Part shown: positions 39,204-50,900 of the stretch, piece by piece | Numbering within the stretch: position 1 is the first letter of the stretch | Layout of the letters: each line of letters begins with the position of its first letter | Assembly: GCA_963931925.1 (NCBI GenBank) | Contig: OZ007567.1 | Location: forward strand, 86,294,177 to 86,358,176 | DNA from: Onchidella celtica | Taxonomy: Eukaryota; Mollusca; Gastropoda; Systellommatophora; Onchidiidae | DNA: 64,000 bases | Reading direction: 5' to 3' | Made by a program: the position numbers and the translations under genes | Notes under the pieces: model-generated | The model's database searches: none | The model's input: the letters and a program-made list of their open reading frames with translations, nothing else | What the model was told of the DNA's origin: nothing

Positions 39204-39957
39204 CCCATACCCCCGCGCGCTACCCGTAAAGCCCACTGCACGGTCAGTGACCTTACTCACGGAGAATCTTATCTGGGGTCACTGACCCGTGCCCCTATGC
39301 GATGACCACAAACGCTGTCCACGTGGTTCGGTTTTTATTGATCGGTATGAAAACATTCGCTGCTATGCCTTATCATGCTTGATAATGAATTAACCAGCAA
39401 AACCTTAGTCTGTCAGTCTCTAACCAATGATCTGACTTATGATTCCAAACTGACAGCTGTAGTTTTCGTGAGAACAAAGCACGATAACTAGCCACGCCCT
39501 CCACAGATGGTTTCATCCTGATTGACACATACTAATAAACCAATGTGGGCATTTGGGACAAAGATTATTTTAGGGCTTGTGTCTGATTGGTTCTTAGGTA
39601 CAGACAACTCCAGATGGTGGTCAGCTTGTGAGAAAATGAGATAATATTGCAAATTTGTTGAGCAACAGTTCGCATGTCGATGTTACATCTTTTGAAAGTG
39701 TGGGGAGAGCCTTTGAAAGCTTAGTCTTTGTGATTCCGACCAGTGGTTCACTGGTTAACATGTCCATGTCACAATACGTTTGATTTAGAAGAGATACAGT
39801 GAACAATAACACGGTGGTTACGTCTCAAAAAGGTCAGTGACCTGATGCGTGAAAATACGGCTTGGCGGTCAGCTTGACCTTCCCGACTTTTGCCGCCCAT
39901 GTGGCGTGAGCACTTGCGAGTCAATACCGACAATTGCCGCCCCTCGCAGGGTGGGGG
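39204..39957 (-). mobile_element. TTAA-flanked element (piggyBac-like MITE), copy 1
   Basis: Bounded by TTAA on both sides (39200-39203 and 39958-39961), with ends CCCATACCCCCGCG and, in complement, CCCCCACCCTGCG. It recurs in the opposite orientation at 43390-44135. It contains several copies of the palindrome GGTCAGTGACC. No transposase is encoded. It sits inside the putative minus-strand gene. Confidence 0.75.
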
Positions 39958-40607
39958 TTAAACTTCTCAGCCAGAGCAAATTTTCCTGAGAATCCAGACA
40001 CAATTAATGCAAGGATCTTTCAAAGTGATTGTCACCAGGGAGACAACTTAAAGATAACTTGTTTTAAAACATACTTGCTGGGTCATGCTGTAATCACAAC
40101 AGTGAACATGACACATGCCCAAACCAACAACTTCATGTTCTGTATATTAATCTCTGAGCCACACATTAACTACAAAAACACCCAGACAGGATTTTACATG
40201 TCCCAACCTCTTTGAACTCTTACAATATTTTCCAGACTGTCTTAATTCGGAAAGAGTATATAATGACTATGACTGAGTAGGTAGTCCAAACTGATTTTTA
40301 CTTTTTATTATAGGCCTATAGGCCTATCTCACTAATCTAGACTAGTTATTGTTTATTTTGATGGAGCTTGTTTTTCCAAGAATTTTCATACCAAATTTAT
40401 TTTGGCTTAAAAGCTTGGAAAGTTATGACATTTTCGAAAGTGATAACACATTTAACCTGATCATTTCTTGCAAAGAGTGTAGAAAGAAAATAATATAAAG
40501 ATATAGGCCTATCTAGGCCTATAGCCTACACAGTACTGGATAGGGAAATAGCTGAAAGATGAGACTAAAATATTTCTGAATAGTTTATGACTGTAAGAAA
40601 ATATTAC

Positions 40608-40677
40608 CATGAACTGCGTCGAAAGTTCTCCCGACTAAATCTGATAATCTTAATTCAGAAACTTCGCTCTTCTATTT
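40608..40677 (-). CDS. Possible internal exon, minus strand
   Basis: Short open stretch SEVSELRLSDLVGRTFDAVH ending at donor CATG|GTAATA in phase 1. The acceptor is weak. It could join the exon at 41.2 kb to those at 37 kb. Confidence 0.25.
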
Positions 40678-41199
40678 GTAGGCTACTCTACATATCACCA
40701 CAATATAGTTTGTTGCATAAATTCAGATGTGTCAACTGCCTTGACTTAAATGAAATTACAAGACTTCTGGTCTGATACATCTGCCCTCTCTCTGTATTTA
40801 GAAACTGTTTTCATACAATGCCCGCTGTCATTCATTCTCGAATTGAATTTCAAGGAAAAAATATGAGAGCCTTCCACTAGACTCTAGATCTAGATCTAGA
40901 TCTAGACGTCTAGTTCCAGTTCCACTAGCGATGTCCCTGAAGTATGATGTTCAAGTTCAAAATCTGTTCAGGGTAATATGTATAGCTATTTATCTCTCTG
41001 ATGATAAATGACCGATAGGGTTTTTTTGCTCATTGTCATGGCAAACAGGCTCTCCGAATTATCAACAAACCTCAGTCGCTCGTAGGCCCACTTCCCATTT
41101 CATCATCACTAACACCAATTCACATCTTGATCTTGTCCCCACAAATGTCATGAACCATTCGCTCTTCAAAATATAACGGATGTGAACTACAAAACTTAC

Positions 41200-41280
41200 C
41201 GGTGGAATACTGTTGAAGAGTAAGTTCTTCTCCGATTTCTGGATTTCTTCAAAAGCACTAGATCTAGCTGTGAACACCAT
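41200..41280 (-). CDS. Possible first coding exon of a minus-strand gene
   Basis: ATG at 41280 opens 27 codons (MVFTARSSAFEEIQKSEKN, then LLFNSIPP) ending exactly at a consensus donor, CCG|GTAAGT. It lies upstream of, and on the same strand as, the exon series at 36.5-37.7 kb and is divergent to WDR24. Linking exons were not securely found. Confidence 0.4.
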
Positions 41281-42697
41281 TCATACCAAGGCAATGTTTA
41301 TCGATGGCCACCATGTTGATATGCAACTCGCCAGCGCCACCTGATGAGGGAGCAGCTATTTTGTGGAACTTTCAAGGGGGAGCAGCAATTTTTGTCACTT
41401 TCTTTTACCGTGAGCTTTGAATAATTCTTTTGTCCATTTTGTGACAACGTTTAGGCTAATATATTGCACTGTAATTTCTCAGAGTAGTAACATGAAGACT
41501 AAAAGAACTAAATAAACAGTGCCAGTTATAAGTTACATGTAGTTTGTTAACTTGCTCACCGCGACCACAAGCTATGCATATCATTGCATGTCTCATTTAA
41601 TTTTCGTCAAAACCTCGTCAACTTGACATTACGTTTTTCACCAGCTCCCAATCATCCATCACTCAAAATGAACAGAGTGGTCGTATTTATGTGTTACATT
41701 TTATGCTAATTTCGTGTTTGGTTACACTTTGGGCAGGAACAGCTCTAGGCAATCCAGAGCTGAACCTAAACCTCTGGGGCGATGTGTGAACACTGTTGTT
41801 TACACTCGTAAATTTGAACAAGATAACTGGGAATTTTTGGTGTCGGAATAACAAGTATTTTCAACTGAGAAAGTGAAAGAGCTCTAAATACACTGAAAAC
41901 TCTTGGGTGCAATTTCATTTATTTTATTGGGATACGAAAGGGCTACGATGTCACATTCACAGTCGATATTAATAAATGCTCACAGTCGATACATAAGCCT
42001 TGACCAATGGCAAATGATGCTTTGTAGTTGTGCATAGATTTTGATTTGTAATCGATATTTATAGTCTTCGATCAAACACTATAAATTTCGTAGTCGGATC
42101 CAAGACGGTCAGATGTTCGTTGAACTCGGTATCGAATAAGAATTTAACTATAATTTGTTTAGAATACTTGGATTCGTCGTATGCTAACTGGAAAGTACTG
42201 CGGTGAAGTAAAATCGAAAACAGGAAGTGAGCAGCACTGTATCAGCTGTGAGAAGCTGTGAGGTTTCCTTTGAGTTCTCTTGTTGTTCGAGCTCTGTCTC
42301 TGATATGCAGAATTGTCAGAGAGGTTAGATTCTGCATTGCACTCCATATTACTGCTCACTTAGCCGTAGGTTTATTGTTTGGGACGAGCAACCGTGACGG
42401 TATGTTGAAAATTGATAAGATCATAAGGGACCAACAATTGGAAGTCGTAGATATCTAGATAGTCTAGATCTAGACTCTAGATCTACTTGGAAAGTCAGGC
42501 AGGGGGAGGAGAAAGTGCATCTACGGTAGCCAGTATCTAGGCATTTGCCTTAAATATAGCCTAATTTTGATAGGAGTGTTTACAGCTTTACACCCACCCC
42601 CCCCCCCCGCCAAAATCTAGGAGGAAGTCTGATGGTGATAATTGGTGTCTTAGCAGTCTTTTTGTCATTTTCCGATATTGAAGATAATAATGATTAA

Positions 42698-43341
42698 GGA
42701 AGTGTCTAGCGAGACCAGGATTCTGGTCTCCCTAGCCTGTGGTCTTGGGAGACCAAGATCCTGGTCTCTCTAGATTCGGGGCTAGGGAGACCAAGATTTT
42801 GGGAGGACTTCTGAATGCGTTCCGTAACTCGACAAGTGCATAGGCATTGTCAGATTGATATGTAACGACGTGAGGGTCTAGTCAGTTTGTATCATCGAGG
42901 CCGTAGGCCAATGTTCGTCTGGGCTGTAGTCAGAATGACATATCAGGGAAAGCCGCCGGGGTAGCTATGTACTGTTTTCACTCGGGCTATGGAACGCGGT
43001 GTGTACACGAGGGTGCTTTATCCCCAACAGACAAAGTTGCCGCCATGGCCAAGGCTGGGTGCTGACGCCTGTGAGGTGAAGAGATCGGGAATGATGCGTT
43101 CTCTTATTTTAAAAAATCGAGATGGAAGGATCCGGCGTAGACAGGCGCACTGGCCGGGAAAAATCTTGGTCTCTCTAGCCCCGAGTCTAGAGAGACCAGG
43201 ATCCTGGTCTCCCAAGACCACAGGCTAGGGAGACCAGAATCCTGGTCTCGCTAGACACGTCGAACTAACGGGGCTAGGGAGACCAGAATCTTGGTCTCCC
43301 TAGACTAGGGTACCAGAATCCTGGTCTCCCTAGCCTCTTCC
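42698..43341. mobile_element. Foldback-type element with 9-bp target duplication
   Basis: Perfect 9-bp direct repeats AATGATTAA lie at 42689-42697 and 43342-43350. The element starts GGAAGTGTCTAGCGAGACC and its right end reads GGAAGAGGCTAGGGAGACC in complement. Arms are built from tandem copies of a small palindrome, GAGACCAGGATTCTGGTCTC. About 100 bp of left arm (from 42703) pairs almost perfectly with 43163-43258. The core (about 42810-43160) is unique and GC-richer. A 9-bp duplication fits Mutator/foldback-like elements; no transposase is encoded. Confidence 0.85.
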
Positions 43342-43389
43342 AATGATTAATGTAAGTTCACTCCAAAGAGGTGCTGGATGACATCCTTA

Positions 43390-44135
43390 CCCTCTGATAG
43401 GCATATCATCACACTGCCCCATTCCCAAGTGTCTGTGTCAAGCCGACCCATGCGGGGCAGAAGGTGTGATTTCACAATTCAGATCACTGTCCACTTGGAG
43501 ACTTAACTAAGTACTGTATTCTTGCTCGCTTTATCTCTTCTAAATCAAAAGCACTGTGGTAAGAACATGTTAACCAGTGAACCACTGGTTGGAATCAAAA
43601 AGACCAAGCTTTTGAGGCTCTCATCACACCTTCAAGTTCAAGTTCAAAAAAGGAAACATTGACATGCGAATTGTTGCTCAACAAATTTGTAATATTATCT
43701 AATTTTCTCCTAAACTGACCATCATCTAGAGTTGTCTGTGTCTGAAGTAACATTTACTCCAAATATCCATGTTGTCTCATTAGTATGTGCTGACTGGATG
43801 AAACCATTTGCTTGGGGGGGGGGGGGGGGGGGGGGGACATGGCCAGTTGTCATGCTTGATTCTCAAGAAAATTACAGCCATCAGTTGGGTATCATAAGTC
43901 AGATCATGGTTAGAGACAAGGATTTCATTGTTTAATTCATAATCCAGCGTGATTTATAAATAAGGCATAACAAATGTTTTCAATATCATTGGGGTTTGCA
44001 GTGTGCCTACGAAATAAACCATGTGTACGGCTGTACTGTGTAGCTCGGCAAGGATCACTGACCCAGATAAAATTCTGCACAAATTACGTCACTGGCTATG
44101 TCAATAGACTTTACCCATTGCTCGCTGCCCAGGGG
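43390..44135 (+). mobile_element. TTAA-flanked element, copy 2
   Basis: Similar to the complement of 39204-39957 along most of its length, for example CATGTTAACCAGTGAACCAC at both places. It ends GGGG|TTAA at 44136-44139; the left TTAA is mutated to TTAC. A G run of about 20 at 43816-43836 lies inside. Confidence 0.7.
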
Positions 44136-44825
44136 TTAAAGTGCATCCATTCGTATCAAGCCAACAAGATCATCATTTCTAACTCTTAGTCTTTGCAAAG
44201 CTGAACAGAGAAAATGCTGAGTTGTGCATGTACACTGTTCATCTATATTATCTCTCACCAGCTTCATATGGATATAGTTCCTGCTGCAGCCCTTCCTTAA
44301 AAAAAAAGAAAACATTAAATCTTTTGCCAAGCCTGCAGGAAAAAATGCTGGCTCAATTAATGGTCCTTTCCATTAGTCAGCATTTGATTCATTGCAGGAC
44401 ATGGTGATATTTACTTAATTTACACAAACATTTGTTGTCTTTGCTATTAATTTATTATTAACAACTACCTCTGATTACTTTTATTTTCAACTGGATTCAT
44501 ATTGTTACTTGTCAGAAGAGTTGTTGTTTTTTTTTCATTCTCTTGTGGTCAACATTCTCTTCTGTAGCTTTAGGATGGCTGGGAGCATTAGAATAGATTA
44601 TGACATATAATATGCGCTTTTTCATGACATGCCTTGATCTTTGTGAATTTTCTCCAGATTGCGTCCTAGTTCAGTACAACTACAAGTATTGAAAATAAGA
44701 AAGAAAAATTATTGAGAACAACTGGATGTAAATTTATTATAGAGCACCACAGAGTAACAGAGCAAACATTGATGGTACCCTGAGAAATTCATGTCTTTTT
44801 GACTGATTATGTTTATTTTGTTTAG

Positions 44826-44923
44826 GTCTTTTGAAGTACACACCTAATGTCCTGTGTCTAAGTGGATAATGATGCGATAGGTGGAAAAGGTTGTATAGTA
44901 TACACACATCCTGAACGTGAAGG
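44826..44923 (+). other. WDR24: WDR24 5'UTR, possible exon start
   Basis: A pyrimidine-rich tract ending TTTAG at 44821-44825 looks like a splice acceptor, so a separate non-coding first exon may lie upstream. An in-frame TGA at 44918-44920 rules out an upstream start in this exon. Confidence 0.4.
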
Positions 44924-44960
44924 ATGATTTCTAATGTGTCTAAAATGGTTCATGACAAAG
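44924..44960 (+). CDS. WDR24: WDR24 coding exon 1
   Basis: Starts ATGATTTCTAATG, encodes [12 protein letters not shown] and ends in phase 1 at a strong donor, AAAG|GTAAGT. The second in-frame Met, at codon 8, is an alternative start. Confidence 0.8.
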
Positions 44961-47900
44961 GTAAGTTTTCATCTTACTGTTAATGTTTCTTAAGGCTGCA
45001 ATAAACAGTTCAGAAGTAGATTTAGAGAATTTATGCCTGCAATTTGAATAAAAACAAAAATTTTAGAGACTGCAATTGAACATCGTATCTCATGACGTCT
45101 TGTCTTAGTGAGACACAGTGATATTATAGAATTGAAAATTTTAGTGTTCTTTTCAAAATTTTAAATGAAAAACTGTTCAGTATGGTTTGTTTTTTGTAAT
45201 TCACTTGTGAGTTAATAAAGAAAAAAATAGTGTTAGGAAAATATACAACAACAAAAATTGCAACTCTAATTCATAGATTTTCAAGGTATCTTGGAAAGCA
45301 GCCTGTTTTCTGCAGAAAGTAAACATGAAGTAAACATGTTTCATCTAAGTGGAGTAACACTTTTCATACTTGAACAGACAGGTGATTATTTTAGAAGTAA
45401 AAGGGTGAGTTATGGAACCAGTTGGAGAGGTTGTTGTCAGTAATGTCAGCGACTGAGAGAAATCTTATTTATTCAGCTTCACAAGTGGTGAAACAGTAAA
45501 TATTTTATATCATGTGCTTCATGTGTTTTGTTACTCCTAATCCAGTGTCATACAATGGCCAGTTTAAAGCTATGAGCTTTAACTGTGAAGCTCCACTAAA
45601 TGCACTTGCAGTTAACAAAGATTTCACCCAAGTGGTTGTGGCTGGACGTTCAGGTGAGCTGAAACATTTTCATATTTCAAAGAAATTCTGCCTGATACAA
45701 TCAGTCCTCAGAGTTCTCAAACCAGATTTTTGTACAGTGGGTTCTCTGGTTGCTAGTGTTTATTTTTCTTAATAATTAAGAACTACTGGATGTGAACATA
45801 ACAGCATACAGAAGAGTGTATGTATCCCACTCTGGGAAAAAGCGACAAATTTAAAATTAATGATTGTAGGTTTTTGTGATGGAGGTCAATCAGTCATTGC
45901 AGGTTGTAGGTAGTTTTGTGATTGTGGTATTCATTTAACATGTGACTTTGTGACTGAATTGTTTTTGCAATTGAAAGATTACCATCAGACAGTAACAAAA
46001 CGTGACATGTTGCTTGAGAATGGAATCATTAATATTTGGCTGCTTTTGCTAGTGCATCTGAAAAAGGGCATCGCAGCAGTGATTTGGTCCCGCATTTTAT
46101 TAAAAGCGGAAGTCAAGGAGTGAAAAGCTCTTTGGGAGGAATATTACTTCTTGCTGACTGCAATAACTATGAAAGCTCTCTATAACATTGTTGATCAGAT
46201 TTTTAGGTGTAATCTAGGCCTTGAAGAACAAACTGGACGGAAGATAAATGCATTGTTTCTGCTTGGTATACCAAAATTTTTACCTGTGCATCTTTATGCT
46301 TGCAGTATTCAAGATTTTACATATGAAAGATGACTGTTTTGCTGAAAATACAAATCTGCGTGTTGGGAAACATAGAAACATCAACTTGAGCTATGCAGCT
46401 GCTGATGTGGCCTGGCACCCTTCAGATGGTAAGTGGTTTTTGTTACATTTCATTGTGAACCGCTGAGGTTCTTCATCAGTAAATATCGAAGGAAACCTGT
46501 ATGATTCTTTTAGAGAGAAATTCACTGATAGAGGTAAGAGAAATAAATAAAAAAATTGATAATAATATTTGATACATAAAGTTTTATAATTGTAGTCACA
46601 GATTATTTCATGTTTCTCTTTAAAACCTGAAGGATTAAATTGTACTGCATATCTTCATACCCATGGGCATTTTTACACTTTCACTTTATGAAAAGTTTCT
46701 CTCAGTCATGATTTAAAGAATTGAGAGGTGTCTTCTGCTGTGCACTCCAGTTAAGGGACAGTTTAGAGGTAGGTCACTTGTAATTACAGGAGTGCTCACA
46801 GTGAGATGTCTTTTGAATCTCGTATTATTGAATCTCATATTCTACTCATTACCAGTTTTATTTTATTGATTATTTGTTTCGATGTAGAAAATATGTTGGC
46901 ATCAGCTGCTACTAATGGCTGCGTTGTCATCTGGAACTTGAGTAAAAGTGCCAAGTCAAAACAAGGTAAGACATTTTACCCTGCTTTGTAAGAGCTTTGG
47001 TGAGGTTTTTTTTGTTTTTACTGGTACAGTGGAACTCGGATACAACGGCATTCATGGGACCACTGCAAAACTGCCGTTCTAAGCAAGGTGCCGTTATAGA
47101 CAAGGCCAAAGGGAAAGCACTTATATAAATTTATACACAGGGCTTGTCACGGATGTGACGGAAGCATTGTCCCAACAGATTTGAGCCTTGTTTTTTACAC
47201 TCCTGTCCACCTCTTCAATTAATTTTGCCTTCATTTCAAGAGAAAGGCATTTTCAGTTCCTCTTCTTTGTTGCCATCATTATATCGCAGTGCAGTTTGTC
47301 TTTCTCAAAAAGTGAATGGTGATGCTTTCGCTCGAAAAGTAGCGTAACAAGTGACCAGTTTTGGTCAGGCATAGATTTACACACCAGGCGCGCACAGAAT
47401 GACCACTCCCTTACTTTTAAGTTTACATATACACGTGCCAACCTCGTGGGTCCTGTTTACGTGACTGGTCATACGTTCACACAAAGGACTGACCACGTGC
47501 CACTAGTCTTGCATCATCGCCCACCTCTGCGGTGCGTGGCCATCCCACCACCCTACCTCCCATAGTTATACAATCTCGCATCTGTTCACACAAAGGAGTA
47601 TCAATTTTTCATAACACTATCACCCCCTGCCCCCCACCCCCTCACGCATTCCCTTTCTGCCCATTTCCCGATAGATCTCTCAGCGGCGCAACATTTTGCT
47701 CAATATATTCCGTGCAGTCGGAATGAAAAATGCCGTTGTAACAGAGGTGTGCTGTATGTGCCACCGTTGTAAACAAGTTTTTTTTACTTATGGGAAGAGT
47801 GGTTGAAATGGGGATTTTAATTTACAATTTTATGAAGTCCTGAAGTGCTGAAACATAGTACTTAGGTTTTTATACAGCTACTCGTACTAGCGCGATTGCC

Positions 47901-50900
47901 CTGGCTGCAGTAGGACTGTGAACACCGATTTACTCAACGCACTATCATGAGTTCACTGGATGAAAGAACGAGGCCTGCAAGGCAGAGAAAACCTTGACTG
48001 GTATAAAATGAAAGTTCATTATATTACCTTTCATAAAATATAAACTTTACATAGTTATTTTCACTAGTTATGCTGCTATACCCAATCAAACAACACAACC
48101 TCAAAACAAATGAAAACTCCTATGTAAACTGGAACCAGAGCCCGAATATTTAGTGTTGTAAAAATTAGCAAAACCCCTAAGAAGCGGAAGGGTTAATTGG
48201 ATAGATTGAAAACATGTATTTTACTTATTGCATTCCCACAGCAACTGTCTACACAGAACACAAAAGATCTGTGAACAGAGTTGCTTTTCATGGGGCAGAG
48301 CACAATCAGCTTCTGAGTGCTTCACAAGATGGTGTTGTTATGATCCACGTAAGTTTCCTTCAAAGTTGTCCATCATTTAGTCAATACGTGGAACTGAAAA
48401 TACCCTATTGATTTGACTTCTGGAAAGGAAGGCAGTCTTTCAAAACCAGGAAAAGCTATAGGCATCACATGAAAATGAAAGTAGAAGTGCCATCTTAGAC
48501 TTTAAACTTAAGAAATGTATCCCATCTCTGTTTTCAGTTACACAATCATGTTGGTCCAATGATCAGTAATAATAATGCTTAAGAGTGAAAATAAGGCAAA
48601 ATGTGAACCAACTAACTACATTTAATATTGATTGAGTTTTCGATGAAACATTGTATAAAATCGTGAACTAACGTTTGAAATGAGCAAAGCGTTAAAAAGA
48701 AATCCAGATCAGTGAAACAGTTTTAAAGTAGATCTAACTGTTAATTTATTTTTTGCTTTATTTATTTCATTATATGTGTGTATGCCTGGAGAAAGGTCCC
48801 AGTTGTTGCAAATTTTGGATTTTGAGATAAGGGCATAGTGTTCTAGAAAATTCAATGCTGAATACGCTGCTTTTAAAATTTTTTCCAATATCTTAAGTAG
48901 TTTTGAAGATATGACACATTTTGTAAGACAGGGCGCAAAAATAAACTTTTGAGAAAAACAGCTTTAACAGCTCTCTCCCATGACAGACATTTTGGATATT
49001 GTTGGGGGAGCGTAGTTTTATTACAAAGGCAAATAGGGAAACTACTGAGTTGTGTTCACTGCTCAGCTCTAGCTTTCTATGTAAAATACTGCGCTCTCCT
49101 AACAAGATCCAAAAAACTTGACTGTTTTTAGGGGGACCATGTCATGTTACACGGTAAACTATAGATGAGCAGTGAACACTACTCAGTATTATCTCTATAA
49201 TGGCTTTGTAATTAGTCCTCGGTCCCCTAGCAACAATCACTCCAATATTACTTCCTGAAGAGTCACATGTTGTACAAATAATTAATAAAATAATATTTAA
49301 ACATAAAATATTCCAAAATCCTTTTCATATGCTATTTAGAAATGGTTAAACTTGTGTTTTCTGCTAGAAGTACATTTCCGACTAGGCACAACTTTTTCGA
49401 CCTTTTCACCCCCCTAGCTCAAAAATAGCTGTACCGACAACTGGGATGTTTCTTCAGGCGCACACACATATATTTCCTTACTTTCATTTAGAGTGAGTTT
49501 TTTTTTGTTTCTTTTTTTGTGAGAAATGAGATACGTAATGATGAAATGCAGTGGAGACTTTAAATTGTACAAATTGAAATTGTTAAGTCTCTGATTTCTG
49601 TAGGATGTGAGAAAACCAACAGTGTGCACAAAGTTTGGTGTAGCTGGAACTGACAGTGTGAGAGATGCCCAGTTCTGCCCACCAAATATGGGCTATTTCA
49701 CATTTGCTGCTGCGTATGAGAATGGAGGTATTCAGGTAATTCATTGCACCATGTTTGATTTGGACAGACTGAAAATTGAGTTGAGGGAAGTTATATGTAT
49801 ACAGGATCATATAATTATATATACCTGTGACATCGATAGTTTAATTGAGCAGAAATTAAGCATGCTGGTTTCAAATTATCCACATAACTTGTGTTTTTGA
49901 TTAGGTAGTGAATCAGGACCACTGACTGCCAAAATTAAGTAAAAATTCACTTTGAGCAAATATGACTTCAATGAGAGAAATAATATTTTGTCACATTGGT
50001 GGAAGCATGTAAGTGAACAAATTATTTTTATGTAATTTCTTCTTTTTTTTTTTTTTTTTGCTTTAGACCTGGGATATGCGTCGACCAGATAGATGTGAAA
50101 GGCAGTTTATGGCTCACAATGGTCCTGTGTTTTCCCTTGACTGGCACCCGGCGGACAAAACTTCATGGTTGGCTTCAGCTGGCAGGGATAAAATGATCAA
50201 GGTAGAAACCAGATTTTAGGGGAAAAGTCTGTTACAAAGAGTGCACAGTAAAGTTGTCAAATGGATAGTGCAGGACATCATGTTTTATAATGCCTTGCCA
50301 AGATCTAGAAAACTTGTGTTTCTTAATGATTATTTCCTGCAAGGAACCTTGTTACGGTCTGCTGGTATAACTCTAGTGATTTGTAGTAAGGTGAGATATG
50401 AAATGCTCTGGGAAAGTGAATTATGAGTCTATGAATGACTAGGTACCTTGTCATTTGTCCAATGCACCAGCACAAACTTTCAAAGAAGTTACGACAAAGC
50501 ATTCCCATTAAAAAAGTTGATCATTTTATTTACAACTTTTCCATTAAAGTCCAGATCTTTAAATCGCTGAAGCAGATGGCATAATTTAGCAGGTTTAGCA
50601 ATGTATTTATAAGCCAAAAAAATGCTCAATTCTCTCTTATCCTTTGTTGCTGAAGTGCTTCCTCATTTGCTTGCAGGTTATGGTTTTGCTCTTGTTGTAT
50701 AAGACTGTTGACTTATTTCCTCAGGTATGGGATATGCAACGTGGGACAGATAGAACATCGTTACCTCCATGTCTTCACAGTATTACAAATATTGCTCCTG
50801 TTGCTCGCATTAAATGGCGGCCTCATAGAAAGCATCACATTTCAAGTTGCTCTCTTCTTGTAGATCATTCTGTCAATGTATGGGATGTTGGCCGGCCTTA

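Noticed and set aside
39990..40080. Minus-strand peptide VTITLKDPCINCVWILRKIC as an exon
   Set aside because: No usable splice sites and stops at both ends within 25 codons.
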